Shown: one piece after another, positions 14,055-22,395 of the stretch
How the letters are laid out: every line of letters starts with the position of its first letter
How positions within the stretch are numbered: the stretch's first letter is position 1
DNA from: Acidobacteriaceae bacterium
Lineage (GTDB): Bacteria > Acidobacteriota > Terriglobia > Terriglobales > Acidobacteriaceae
Direction: 5' to 3'
Length of the DNA stretch: 34,168 nt
Assembly: GCA_003142935.1 (NCBI GenBank)
Contig: PLOG01000048.1
Span: forward strand, 1 to 34,168
Program-made: the position numbers and the translations under genes
Notes under the pieces: model-generated
Told to the model about the DNA's origin: nothing
The model's database searches: none
What the model saw: only the letters and a program-made list of their open reading frames with translations

Positions 14055-14173
14055 TGAGCTGCCTTCTTGCCTTTTTCGGTTAGCCAGGCTGGTTCCCCAG
14101 GATTTTTGACATCCGAAAATCTATTGCTGAGAACAAAAGCGAGTAAACTTGCTTTGGAACGTAGTGGAGTGAC

Positions 14174-14207
14174 TCCCAAAAGTCCCACTTCGCTCCCTTT
14201 TTGACCA
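14174..14207 (-). promoter_or_regulatory. mraZ: Candidate MraZ boxes upstream of mraZ
   Basis: On the minus strand the order is TGGT-N5-AGGG-N7-TGGG-N5-TGGG, i.e. G-triplets about every 9-11 bp. The last two fit the described TGGGN5TGGG MraZ box exactly. They lie about 120-150 bp before the mraZ ATG; I could not place a consensus promoter next to them. Confidence 0.6.
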
Positions 14208-14536
14208 CTACTGGTGAATACTACCTCTGTTCCGTGCTCCCGCCAAGGGGAAAATGAGCTAAGAGTGTGGATTCGAGCGATCTACTGTGTAAGATTGATC
14301 TAATGCTTTAAGTAATTTATCTACTAATAGACTTGAGAATTGCGGCAAGCCCAACATCTTGTGTTAATGACTTCGATTCCAAGGCTGGACAGGGCGCACA
14401 AATTCTGATAGAGAACAAAAAGCGAAAGTTGTGGATAACTAGACATTCGATCCTTTCAGAACTGGATTTTGCATAAGATCAATCTGGCAGCCGAGACCGA
14501 TCCTCAATCCCCGAACCGGCATAGGCTCTTATCAGC
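14208..14536. other. AT-richer intergenic stretch with a perfect DnaA box
   Basis: No gene is seen. TGTGGATAA (14430-14438) is the reverse complement of the DnaA box TTATCCACA. AGATTGATCT (14292-14301) and AGATCAATCT (14476-14485) form a 10-bp inverted pair 174 bp apart, and 14300-14330 is AT-rich for this genome. A single DnaA box does not make an origin; it may be regulatory or chance. Confidence 0.4.
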
Positions 14537-14851
14537 CCGTGGTGAAAGCCGGGCTTTAAAAGGGCACGGCCGGGGTGCCGGGGTGCCCTATGGGCCGGAA
14601 CGGGCCGCGTGCCGTAAGCCGCTGATAAGAAACAATGGGCTTTACAGGCTGCGGAAAAACTCGACCTCGTGCGAATTCTCAAAGGCTTTGTATCAGGGCA
14701 CGACTTCAGTCGGGCCGTAAATGTCGCAAAATAAACCCGGGCTTTAGCCCCTGCAAAACTCCACTTCGCGCCAAAATCAAATTCAAGCCTTTTTCCGCAG
14801 CCTGTTTAGCTCCCGAGGGATGGTTTTAGACCGCCTCGACTTTCACCACGG
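14537..14851. repeat. Dispersed MITE-like element, copy 1 (full length)
   Basis: A 315-bp element with 15-bp outer inverted ends: CCGTGGTGAAAGCCG at 14537-14551 and CGACTTTCACCACGG at 14837-14851 (14 of 15 pair). Inside, GGCTGCGGAAAAA (from 14648) and TTTTTCCGCAGCC (to 14803) form the inner inverted pair of the family, and GGGCTTTAGCCC is present. The right end touches the stop codon of the DUF2127 gene. It encodes nothing. Confidence 0.8.
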
Positions 14852-15391
14852 CTATGATGTGTGGCGTTCCTTGCGGCGACTCTTTGCGCGATCGGCCACC
14901 AACTGCAATAGATAGAAGAAGACGAGCAGGTTGGCTCCGAGCAGGCTGACCCGGATCAGTGTGAGCCGGCGCGCGATTTCGAAGATCTCCCAGGGGAGAA
15001 ACGAGGCGGTAATGGCGAGAGTCATATACTCGGCCCAGACTTTCTCGAAGTAGAGGCCGATCCCCTCGATCATGCTGATGGCGGAATAGCCGAAGGCGAC
15101 CAGGCCGATGCGGCGCAAGATGGGATCGTTGAGCAATTCGGCTTTGTCGAGAAGAAAGTTGACCAGGCGGGACTCGGGATTGAAGCGCAAGTGGTCGGCC
15201 AGGGCAGCGAGCTCGTCGCCGACATCCTTATGAAGCAAATGTCGCGCGCCCAGCCCAATGGAAACAAACAGCAGCGCCTGCAGAAGCTTATAGGATGCAA
15301 TCAGCACCAGCCACTGATTGTGATGGCGGCGACTGGCGAAGATCTGCAATGGGGAGCGGATCATGATCCTTGGGGGAGCTTCGACTATCAT
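14852..15391 (-). CDS. DUF2127 family membrane protein
   Basis: A 179-residue inner-membrane protein of unknown function that resembles DUF2127. Hydrophobic segments are visible at about residues 25-47, 94-112, 119-136 and 145-166, and GIGLYFEKVWAEYMT is typical of the family. I chose the ATG at 15391 because AGAGG lies 5 nt upstream; an ATG at 15364 is internal. The C-terminus is basic (RAKSRRKERHTS), so probably cytoplasmic. The stop codon TAG is directly followed by the end of a dispersed repeat. It is divergent from the SRPBCC gene at 15557. Confidence 0.8.
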   Translation of the reverse strand: MIVEAPPRIMIRSPLQIFASRRHHNQWLVLIASYKLLQALLFVSIGLGARHLLHKDVGDELAALADHLRFNPESRLVNFLLDKAELLNDPILRRIGLVAFGYSAISMIEGIGLYFEKVWAEYMTLAITASFLPWEIFEIARRLTLIRVSLLGANLLVFFYLLQLVADRAKSRRKERHTS

Positions 15392-15556
15392 TGTGCCTCT
15401 TCTTACGTTAAATGATGGGCCTGGGGTCGATTGCGCGGCTATGCCTCGAACGTGTCAGGATGACTGGCACCGGGTTGTTAGGTGCGGCGCGGCTCGCTTT
15501 GCCGTTGCCGGTAAGCCGGCGTTGATTTGTGGGCCGAGTCAAGGTGCGGGAAGGTA

Positions 15557-16195
15557 ATGCTGAGTGACGAGAAGGAAGCGCGAACGAGGCGCGGTACCAT
15601 CGAATCCATGAGCCAGAGCGGGAGCCACAGCATGAGTCACAACGCCCCGCAGCGTTTCGAAGCCAGGCAGTGGGTGCCGTATCCGGTGGAGCTGGTGTTT
15701 GCGTTCTTCGCCAATCCGGCGAACCTGCCGCACCTGATGCCGCGAAAGTTTGAGACGCGGATTGAGGACGCGCGCATTGAGCCGCCGCCGCCGCGCCCTG
15801 TGGCGCCCGATGAGTCGCGGAGATTCAAGAGCGTAGCCGCTGGCGTGGGGTCGGAGATCCTGATCAGCTTTTATCCCATTCCGTGGGTGCCGCGCCGCGT
15901 GAGCTGGCTGGCCAGCATTACGGAGTTCAGGTGGAACAGCCATTTCTGCGATGCGCAACTGCGCGGGCCATTCACTGCATTCAACCATCGCCACGGGATC
16001 GAGGCGGAGTTTCGCGACGGGCAGGAAGGAACCCTGGTGAGCGATGTGGTGGAGTACGCGCTGCCTTACGGATTTATGGGGCGCATTGCCGGTGCAATGG
16101 TGCGGAGGCAGTTGACGCGCTCATTCGCATTTCGGCAAAAGCGATTGCCGGAAATTTTGGCGGCAACGCAAAAGCAGGCAGCGCGTACTGCGTAG
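15557..16195 (+). CDS. SRPBCC family protein (polyketide cyclase/coenzyme Q-binding type)
   Basis: A protein of about 212 residues with a START/Bet v1-like fold: FEARQWVPYPVELVFAFFANPANLPHLMP is the classic first strand and helix (key residues W-PYPVE-VF-FF--P-NL), followed by ISFYPIPWVPRRVSWLASI, a central F.DAQLRGPF.AFNHRH segment and a final helix. Such proteins bind hydrophobic ligands; the ligand here is unknown. It is unrelated in close sequence to the AHSA1-type protein at 9115. The start is uncertain: ATG 15557 (GGGAAGG very close upstream), ATG 15608 or TTG 15527. A dispersed repeat starts 4 bp after its stop codon. Confidence 0.8.
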   Translation: MLSDEKEARTRRGTIESMSQSGSHSMSHNAPQRFEARQWVPYPVELVFAFFANPANLPHLMPRKFETRIEDARIEPPPPRPVAPDESRRFKSVAAGVGSEILISFYPIPWVPRRVSWLASITEFRWNSHFCDAQLRGPFTAFNHRHGIEAEFRDGQEGTLVSDVVEYALPYGFMGRIAGAMVRRQLTRSFAFRQKRLPEILAATQKQAARTA

Positions 16196-16198
16196 AAG

Positions 16199-16446
16199 CT
16201 GTTTCATAACCCGGTTTTGAAAGGGCACGGCTTCTCAGGCTGCGGAAAAACTCTGTCTTGACACAAAACCTCAAGGCTTTGTAACAGGGCACGGCTTTAG
16301 CCGGGCCGCAAATGGCGCAAAATGAATGTGGGCTTTAGCCCCTGCAAGACTCCGCGTTGCCCCAAAATCAAATTCAGGCCTTCTTCCGCAGCTTGTTTAG
16401 CCCCCGAGGGAATACCTCTCGGCGCACCAAGCCGCTTATGAAACAG
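16199..16446. repeat. Dispersed MITE-like element, copy 2
   Basis: Bounded by CTGTTTCATAA (16199-16209) and TTATGAAACAG (16436-16446), a perfect 11-bp terminal inverted repeat. The interior has the family parts AAGGGCACGGCTT, CAGGCTGCGGAAAAACTC, GGGCTTTAGCCC and TTCTTCCGCAGCTTGTTTAG. It fills almost the whole gap between two convergent genes (stop codons at 16195 and 16475), where it could act as a two-way terminator. Confidence 0.8.
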
Positions 16447-16474
16447 GTCCTAGTGAAATCCCACGTTGGTTAGC

Positions 16475-18352
16475 TCAACCGCGTTCAAGGTACCAGGGAA
16501 TGTTGATAACCACAATGCGGCGGTTGCCGCTCATGAGGAGCATGACTTTGAGCAGATCGGAGCGGCGGTTGTGGAGCACGTTCTCCCACCAATGACGCAC
16601 GACCAGCTCCGGCACGATGACGCAGACCTTGCGGAAATCGGTTTCGCGCTCCACGGATAAAACGTAATCCACCACCGGCTGCAGGATGTAGCGATACGGC
16701 GATCGCAGCGTCACCAGTTTGGGCACGCACTTGCCGGAGGCGCGCAACGGCGCGGCGATCTTCGCTTCCCACTCATCGCAGAAGTTGTCGGTCGCACCGG
16801 CGGTGAGGACGTGGACGCAGCGGATGTCGCAAGACATGGAAAGCGCGAAGCAGACGGCTTTCTCCGAGATGCGGCTCCATCGGTCGATGGGCAGCACCAC
16901 GACAGGCTCGGTAACCTCGGCGGGAACGATGGGCCGGTCGAGATCTGTCTCGCGGGCCACTTCGTCGTAGTGGCGCTTGACGGAACGCATCAGCACGATC
17001 ATGAGCACAATGAGCAACGCGGTGATCCACGCGCCCTCGGCAAACTTGGCAACCAGAACAACGATGGCGGTGATGCCGGTGGCGACCGCGCCCAGCCCGT
17101 TGACGAAGATGCGCAGAGGCGCATTGCCGGCGCGTCTCCAGTGCACCACCATGCCGGCTTGCGAAAGCGTGAATGCCATGAAGGCGCCGACGGCGAACAG
17201 CGGAATGAGCCGGTCGGTGACGCCGCCGAAGACGATGAGCAGCAGCGCCGTGAGCGCCACCAGTACGTAGATTCCCCACGAGTAGAGCAAGCGCCGGCCG
17301 CGCAGCAGAAAAACGTGCGGCATGTAGCTGTCGAGCGCGATGGCGCGCGTGAGGCGGGGAAAATCGGCAAAGGCGGTGTTGGCAGAGAGAGCCAGCACCA
17401 GCAGCACCGAGCCGATGGTGACGTAGTAGAACCATCCGTGGCCCATCACCGCGCGCGTGAGCATGGAGAGCACGCTCTCGTAGCCGGGCCCGTTGGGGTC
17501 GGTGGCGGCAATGCCGTAGGCGCGGCACAGCAGCGCAATGCCGGCCAGCAGCACCGCCAGCAGGGAGATAATGATGGTCAGTGTGATCTTGGCATTTTTG
17601 CGCGTGTCGTCGCGGAAGGCCATCACGCCGTTGCTGACTGCCTCAACGCCGGTCATGGCGGTGCATCCGGAAGAGAACACCTTGAGCAGCAGCCACCAGC
17701 TTACGGCCATGGTTGCGGCGGGCATGGCGGGCAGCGGGGTTACGGGGTGCGGATGCCCCGCGCCATTGAACACGTGCCACCCGCCCACGGCGATCACAAT
17801 CAACAGCGTTCCCGCAAACAAGTAGGTGGGAATCATGAACACGACGCCAGTGTCGTGGACGCCGCGCATGTTCACGATGGTGAGAATGAGCAGCACGCCA
17901 AGGCAAAGCTCGAGGGTGTGCGGCTGCAGGCTGGGCGCGGCGGAGATAAGCGCGCCAACGCCGGCCGAGATTCCCACTGCCGCGGTGAGAGTGTAGTCGA
18001 TCATCAGCGCGGCGGCAGCCAGCAGGCCGGCGCCCTCGCCCAGATTCTGGCTGGCCACGGTGTAGGAGCCGCCGCCTTGCGGATACGCATCGATCGTCTG
18101 CCGATAGCTGAAGTAAACGATGATGAGCAGCACCACGATGGCCGCGCTGACCGGCACGATGTAGTGCACGCCCATCAGGCCAAGCGGAATCAGCAGCGTG
18201 AGCGCGGCTTCCGGTCCGTACGCGGCGGAACTGAGCGCGTCGAGGCCGAAGACGGGAATGCCGGCGACCGGGCCGATGTGTTCGGCACGCTCCTCGCTGG
18301 TGGCCAATGGGTGACCGAAAAGAAGATTCACTACGCGCGTGGATAGAGCCAT
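16475..18352 (-). CDS. APC-superfamily permease, KimA (YdaO)-like
   Basis: A 625-residue transporter with about twelve membrane spans (residues about 30-470) and a soluble C-terminal part (about 480-625) resembling the universal-stress-like domain of KimA. The opening EERAEHIGPVAGIPVFGLDALSSAAYGPEAAL carries the DALSS-AYGPE signature of the KimA/YdaO group, known in Bacillus subtilis as a high-affinity K+/H+ symporter controlled by cyclic di-AMP. QGGGSYTVASQNLG and VEAVSNGV further fit. An amino acid as substrate cannot be excluded, as many homologues are named only APC permease. No c-di-AMP riboswitch was recognised upstream; a 7-bp hairpin (18369-18395) lies before the ATG. Confidence 0.85.
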   Translation of the reverse strand: MALSTRVVNLLFGHPLATSEERAEHIGPVAGIPVFGLDALSSAAYGPEAALTLLIPLGLMGVHYIVPVSAAIVVLLIIVYFSYRQTIDAYPQGGGSYTVASQNLGEGAGLLAAAALMIDYTLTAAVGISAGVGALISAAPSLQPHTLELCLGVLLILTIVNMRGVHDTGVVFMIPTYLFAGTLLIVIAVGGWHVFNGAGHPHPVTPLPAMPAATMAVSWWLLLKVFSSGCTAMTGVEAVSNGVMAFRDDTRKNAKITLTIIISLLAVLLAGIALLCRAYGIAATDPNGPGYESVLSMLTRAVMGHGWFYYVTIGSVLLVLALSANTAFADFPRLTRAIALDSYMPHVFLLRGRRLLYSWGIYVLVALTALLLIVFGGVTDRLIPLFAVGAFMAFTLSQAGMVVHWRRAGNAPLRIFVNGLGAVATGITAIVVLVAKFAEGAWITALLIVLMIVLMRSVKRHYDEVARETDLDRPIVPAEVTEPVVVLPIDRWSRISEKAVCFALSMSCDIRCVHVLTAGATDNFCDEWEAKIAAPLRASGKCVPKLVTLRSPYRYILQPVVDYVLSVERETDFRKVCVIVPELVVRHWWENVLHNRRSDLLKVMLLMSGNRRIVVINIPWYLERG

Positions 18353-18368
18353 GAGTAGTTTTGTCCGG

Positions 18369-18395
18369 CGGCCTTGGAATGAAAAGGGAAGGCCG
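18369..18395 (-). promoter_or_regulatory. Leader hairpin before the permease start
   Basis: CGGCCTT (18369-18375) and AAGGCCG (18389-18395) pair over 7 bp with a 13-nt loop, ending 17 nt upstream of the ATG at 18352. It might influence translation; nothing else supports a function. Confidence 0.3.
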
Positions 18396-18477
18396 TCGAA
18401 GGCATTGTCTCACGGTACGATGCTCATGCTTCAACCGGACCCCGCGAGAGCAGAACAATCGCATTTGAATCGTTGAA

Positions 18478-18629
18478 GGGTACGGGCTTCACAGGCTGCG
18501 GAAAAACTTTTCTGGGCCGGGATAAGTGTCAGGGCACGGCTTCAGCCGTGCCGCAACTGCCTTAAAATCAACGCGGGCTTCAGCCCCTGAGGGAATGCTT
18601 CTCGGTGCACCAAGCCGGTTATGAAACAG
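18478..18629. repeat. Dispersed MITE-like element, copy 3 (short)
   Basis: Contains CTTCACAGGCTGCGGAAAAAC, a GGCACGGC-TTCA-GCCGTGCC hairpin (from 18534) and GGGCTTCAGCCC, and ends with the same TTATGAAACAG terminus (18619-18629) as copy 2. The left terminus and the CCGCAGCCTG inner arm are missing, so it is a deleted copy. It lies 30 bp downstream of the histidine kinase stop codon. Confidence 0.75.
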
Positions 18630-18659
18630 GCTCTAGCGAAGAGATCGCCGCGGCCGGAG

Positions 18660-21119
18660 TCATCGCAGCGGATTCAATCCAGCCTCGTGCGGCTCGGGCG
18701 CGGCGGCAGGGAGCGTGAAGAGGAATCTGCTTCCCTGGCCGACGGTGCTTTCGGCCCAGATGCGTCCGCCGTGCTGCTCGACAATGCTGCGGCAGAGCGC
18801 GAGGCCCAGGCCGGTGCCGCCCAGGGCGCGCGAATCCGACGAGTCTCCCTGCTGGAAGCGCTCGAAGATGTGTCCGAGTTTTTCCGGGGCAATGCCGCGG
18901 CCCTGATCTTCGACGATGAAGCAGACTTCGCCCAGCCCGAAGGAGTTGTTGGCGGGGTCGGCGGCGGCCACAGGCTCCGCGGCCAGGCGGATGGCTGTTT
19001 CCTTTGGCGAAAATTTGATCGCGTTTGTCACCAGCTCGTTAAGAACCTGCAAGATCCGATCCTCGTCGGCAAAAACCGGGGCCAGTGGCGCTTCAATGCG
19101 GAAGGAGATGTGTGCCTGCGCGGCTGCGTTGTGGGCCACGTCCGCGGCCCGCCGCAATAGATCGATGGCTTCTATCGGTTGGCGGTGCAGCGGCAGGCGT
19201 CCGCGCTCCACGCTGTCGAAGTCCACAATGTCGTTGACCAGGCGGATAAGCCGGTCGCTGTTGCCAATGGCGATGTCGATCATCTGCCGCTGCTTTTCCG
19301 GGCGCTTTTCCAGCGAGCCCGAGGAGAGCAGTCCCAACGAGGCGCGCAGCGAGGTCAATGGGGTGCGCAGTTCGTGGCTTACCGTGGAGATGAATTCGTC
19401 CTTCATCTTTTCCAGGCGCCGCCGCTCCGACACATCCTGGAAGGCAACCACCATGCCGGCAATGTGGCCGTCGTCAATCAGCGGGTTGGCGGTGTACTCG
19501 ACCGGAATGGCGGTCCCGTCCTGGCGCCAGAAAACCTCGTCGCGCATGCGGATGGATTCGCAGCGGCGCAGGGCCTGCAGAATCGGGCTGGTCGCCTTCG
19601 AGTAAGGGGTGCCGTCGGCGTGGCTGTGATGAATAACCTCGTGCACGTCGCGGCCGGTGAGTTCCTGGGGCTCGTAGCCCAAGGCGCGCGCGCCGGCTTC
19701 ATTCATGAAGGTCAGCTTGCCATCCAGATCGATGCCGTAGATGCCGTCGCCGACCGACTCGAGAATCAGCTCGCGCTGGCGGGTGGCGCGGTGCAGCGCC
19801 TCTTCGGCTTCGTACTGTTCGGTCACGTCCATGCCGTGGTTGAGCACAAACGGCCGTTCGCCCGGCAGTTGCATGCGCCGGCTGCGAAACGCGATGCGGC
19901 GATAGACGCCGTCGCTGCGCCGCAGCGGCAACGCGCCCTGCCATTCTTCCTGGGCCTCCAGGGTGTGCAGGCAATCCTGAAAGGTAGCTGCTCCGGCCGC
20001 GTCCATCAGCTCTGTCACGGCGCGCCCGGTGAGCGCCTCGGCGCGGTAGCCAAGCGTCTCAGCGGTAAATGCGTTGAGCGAGGTAAGACGGCCCTCCATC
20101 GAGCAGGTAAAGACAAAGCCCAGCGAGTTCTCCACCACTTCGCGGTAGCGCGCTTCGCTCGAGAGCAGGGCTTCTTCCATCTCCCGCTGCTCGGTCACGT
20201 CCTGGCCGCTGACGATGACATATTGAATTTCGCCGTTCGGACCCTGCAGCGGGCGCAGCGTCCAACTCACGCGCCGCGTCTTTGCGCCGGGGGCGGTTGC
20301 GGCTGCGTCCCCGCCCACCAGCCACGCTGTTTCGTGGGGACCGGACTGCTGCCCGGCTGCGGCGACGCGCAGCTTGCCTACGGCCCAGTCCCGGTCGTCC
20401 GGCCTCAGAACCTGCTCCACAAACGGCCGTCCCACGGCGTCGGCCAGGCTCAATCCGGTCAACTGCAAACAAGGCTGATTCATCCGCACAAGACGTCCGG
20501 CCGTGTCCACGACGGCAACCAGAGCCGGAATCGAATCCAGCGTCGCGGCAACAAAACATCGCTCGATGGCCAGCGCGCGCTCGGTTCGCTGGCGCAACCG
20601 CTGCGCCTGCTCCTGCAAGCGGATGCGGCTATAGAGTTCGAGGCGCGTCACCGCCTGGCGGCCCAGGATCTCAAGCAGCGTGAGGTGCTCCGGCTGAAAC
20701 TGGTTTGGCTTCACGGCCAGCAGCGCGAATGTGCCCACCATCTGCTGTGCGCTGGTCGTCAGCGGTGCTCCGGCGTAGGAGAAAGCGGGCTTTGCGCCCG
20801 GCACCGGGATTCCCTGGGGAAGAAATCGCCGGTCCTCCGCCGCGTTGGGGATCAGAAGAGGTTCGCCCTTTTCCAGCATCCACTGGCAGGCCGTAACAGC
20901 ACGCGACTGTTCGATTGCCTTGAAGCCATACCGCGCTTTGAACCAAATCCGGTTGAAGTCCATCCAACCTATATAGGCATAATCGGCGCCACAGAGCACC
21001 GCGGCCAACTCCACCAGCTCGTCGAGAGCCGGGTCCGGGTTACGGTCGAAGATATTGAACTCAGGATGCAGATACGCTTCCTGGGTCTCAAATAATTTTG
21101 AGCCTGGCATGGCGCACAT
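18660..21119 (-). CDS. GAF/PAS sensor histidine kinase
   Basis: An 819-residue soluble hybrid sensor kinase; no membrane span is seen. From the ATG at 21119: GAF domain (about 15-165), three PAS units (about 185-310, 320-435, 445-565), each ending in a QDVTE / MDVTE / QDVSE motif, then the HisKA phosphoacceptor SHELRTPLTSLR (His at about 582) and a HATPase_c domain with N-box NELVTNAIKFSP, G1 DQGRGI and G2 GGTGLGL. It should autophosphorylate in response to an unknown intracellular cue. No response regulator or receiver domain is adjacent, so it is an orphan kinase. An alternative GTG at 21209 adds 30 residues of poor similarity. No good ribosome-binding site precedes either start. Confidence 0.9.
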   Translation of the reverse strand: MCAMPGSKLFETQEAYLHPEFNIFDRNPDPALDELVELAAVLCGADYAYIGWMDFNRIWFKARYGFKAIEQSRAVTACQWMLEKGEPLLIPNAAEDRRFLPQGIPVPGAKPAFSYAGAPLTTSAQQMVGTFALLAVKPNQFQPEHLTLLEILGRQAVTRLELYSRIRLQEQAQRLRQRTERALAIERCFVAATLDSIPALVAVVDTAGRLVRMNQPCLQLTGLSLADAVGRPFVEQVLRPDDRDWAVGKLRVAAAGQQSGPHETAWLVGGDAAATAPGAKTRRVSWTLRPLQGPNGEIQYVIVSGQDVTEQREMEEALLSSEARYREVVENSLGFVFTCSMEGRLTSLNAFTAETLGYRAEALTGRAVTELMDAAGAATFQDCLHTLEAQEEWQGALPLRRSDGVYRRIAFRSRRMQLPGERPFVLNHGMDVTEQYEAEEALHRATRQRELILESVGDGIYGIDLDGKLTFMNEAGARALGYEPQELTGRDVHEVIHHSHADGTPYSKATSPILQALRRCESIRMRDEVFWRQDGTAIPVEYTANPLIDDGHIAGMVVAFQDVSERRRLEKMKDEFISTVSHELRTPLTSLRASLGLLSSGSLEKRPEKQRQMIDIAIGNSDRLIRLVNDIVDFDSVERGRLPLHRQPIEAIDLLRRAADVAHNAAAQAHISFRIEAPLAPVFADEDRILQVLNELVTNAIKFSPKETAIRLAAEPVAAADPANNSFGLGEVCFIVEDQGRGIAPEKLGHIFERFQQGDSSDSRALGGTGLGLALCRSIVEQHGGRIWAESTVGQGSRFLFTLPAAAPEPHEAGLNPLR

Positions 21120-21345
21120 AATGTTGAGGTACCCGAAGTCAGTATCTTGGAACGAACACAGATTGACACTCACACAAACCGGCCAATTTTGTGGAAAACA
21201 AAGTGCCACACAAGTACTTCGATTTTTCGACTTATAGATTCAGTTGCATGTTACCGGCGGTACCGATGGCATAGGTTACCTACACAAGAAGGGGCGCAGA
21301 GAGTGACTTTTTGCGCTGTGGAAAACGAATCTCGAAGCGCTTTTT

Positions 21346-21525
21346 CAGGGCTTGACAGGCTGCGGAAAAACTCGATCTTGGCACAAAACCTCAAGGCTTT
21401 GTATCAGGGCACGACTTCAGTCGTGCCGCAAATGTCGCAAAATGAATCTGGGCTTTAGCCCCTGAAAAACTCCGCTTCGCGACAAAATCAAATTCAAGCC
21501 TTCTTCGCAGCCTGTGAAGCCCCTG
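21346..21525. repeat. Dispersed MITE-like element, copy 4 (minimal form)
   Basis: A 180-bp unit with clear terminal inverted repeats: CAGGGCTTGACAGGCTGCG (21346-21364) against CGCAGCCTGTGAAGCCCCTG (21506-21525), one mismatch and one indel. Inside are a perfect hairpin GGCACGAC-TTCA-GTCGTGCC (21408-21427) and the palindrome GGGCTTTAGCCC (21450-21461). It lies in the 607-bp gap between the kinase start and the DUF4440-like gene. Confidence 0.8.
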
Positions 21526-21548
21526 AGTCATTTTTTGCGACTTTCGGC

Positions 21549-21570
21549 ATGATCCGCTGTGGCGGATCAT
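21549..21570. terminator. 9-bp perfect hairpin in the kinase upstream gap
   Basis: ATGATCCGC-TGTG-GCGGATCAT pairs perfectly with a 4-nt loop. It lies 157 bp downstream of the DUF4440-like stop codon and could end that transcript; the TTTTTT run at 21530-21535 follows it on the opposite side, i.e. for the minus strand it appears as A-rich sequence, so a classical terminator is unproven. Confidence 0.35.
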
Positions 21571-21726
21571 CCCTGGCACAAAGCCTCTGAGCGCATCCGA
21601 TGTTGAGAATCCTTGCTGACTGATGAGAATCGTCCTTGACGAGAATCTTCGCCGATGAGGATCTCTGTTGAATTGAGCTTCTCCGTGACATGCAATACCA
21701 ACACGCTGCCTTGGAGAATCGCCTCT

Positions 21727-22302
21727 TCAAGGCGCTGTCGGCAGCTTGCAGCAATCTCCGCCTTCCGGCGGCTCGTTTGCGCCTGCATCGAGAACCACCT
21801 TCCAATTGCCATCCGGCTCGCGGCGCCACATGGTAATGTATCGCCCGGTAATGATGACGGGGTTGCCATTGGCGTCTTTGCTGCGGCCTTCGTAGTGGCC
21901 CCAGGTGTAGCCCATATCGCCGGAGGGGCCCATCATGGCATCGGCCGGGGTCCAGCTGAGTTGATAGTCCTTGGGCGACCAGGCGGCCGATTTGGCGATG
22001 GCGACCTTGCCGATAAGCGGCGCTGCGCCGTTGCCCAGAGCCACGCCGTCACCGGCAAACCAATCCGCAAACGCCGCGCCGCCCCGCGCGCCCACATCTT
22101 TGGCAAAGCGCGCCTCCAGCTCAAACAACAAAACCTTGCCCGGCTTCACCGTGGTGTCGGTCAGCGGATTGGGCGCGCTCGATTGCGTGCCCGGTTCCGG
22201 CAACTGCGCGGACGCCGCCGGCGCGGCGGCCACGAAAACCAATCCGGCCACAAGCAACGCCGGCGCCATTGCGCAAAGACACGTTCTAAATGTTCCCGCC
22301 AC
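21727..22302 (-). CDS. Secreted DUF4440 / SnoaL-like protein
   Basis: A 191-residue exported protein. A signal peptide covers about residues 1-33 (hydrophobic core ALLVAGLVFVAAAPAASAQ). The mature part has the NTF2-like/DUF4440 layout: helix LFELEARFAKDVGARGGAAFADWFAGDGV (key residues E-RFA-D---RG--AF-DWFA), then GKVAIAK, LSWTPADAMMGPSGDMGYTWG, GRYITMWRREPDGNWKVVLDAG. This fold hosts small-molecule isomerases and binding proteins; the role here is unknown. I keep the GTG at 22302 because AGGAGG lies 10 nt upstream (22313-22318); an ATG at 22269 would still leave a signal peptide. Confidence 0.8.
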   Translation of the reverse strand: MAGTFRTCLCAMAPALLVAGLVFVAAAPAASAQLPEPGTQSSAPNPLTDTTVKPGKVLLFELEARFAKDVGARGGAAFADWFAGDGVALGNGAAPLIGKVAIAKSAAWSPKDYQLSWTPADAMMGPSGDMGYTWGHYEGRSKDANGNPVIITGRYITMWRREPDGNWKVVLDAGANEPPEGGDCCKLPTAP

Positions 22303-22395
22303 GACCTCAAACCCTCCTGAACCAGATTCCTCTGGACACTATTCGCATGAAATGGATAAAAGCGCTCTGCGCCCATCCTACAACCTTGCTCTGGA

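Noticed and set aside
14208..14536. Replication origin near the DnaA box
   Set aside because: Only one perfect box, no cluster, and no dnaA, dnaN or gidA nearby.
16180..16470. Target-site duplication around repeat copies 1, 2, 3, 4 and 6
   Set aside because: I compared the flanks by eye and found no direct repeat longer than chance; only copy 5 has one.
16811..18346. Long plus-strand open frame (511 codons) opposite the permease gene
   Set aside because: Shadow of the real gene in high-GC DNA: composition is rich in His, Gln, Arg and Gly, with no domain and no ribosome-binding site, while the minus strand encodes a clear transporter.
18353..18473. c-di-AMP (ydaO-type) riboswitch before the KimA-like permease
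   Set aside because: The leader is only about 120 nt, has no recognisable conserved core, and shows just one simple hairpin.
19179..21095. Plus-strand open frame of 638 codons opposite the histidine kinase
   Set aside because: The minus strand has all kinase motifs; the plus frame has no recognisable fold and an odd composition.
21185..21325. Two TGTGGAAAA words upstream of the histidine kinase as DnaA boxes
   Set aside because: Each has a mismatch to the consensus and there is no further support.
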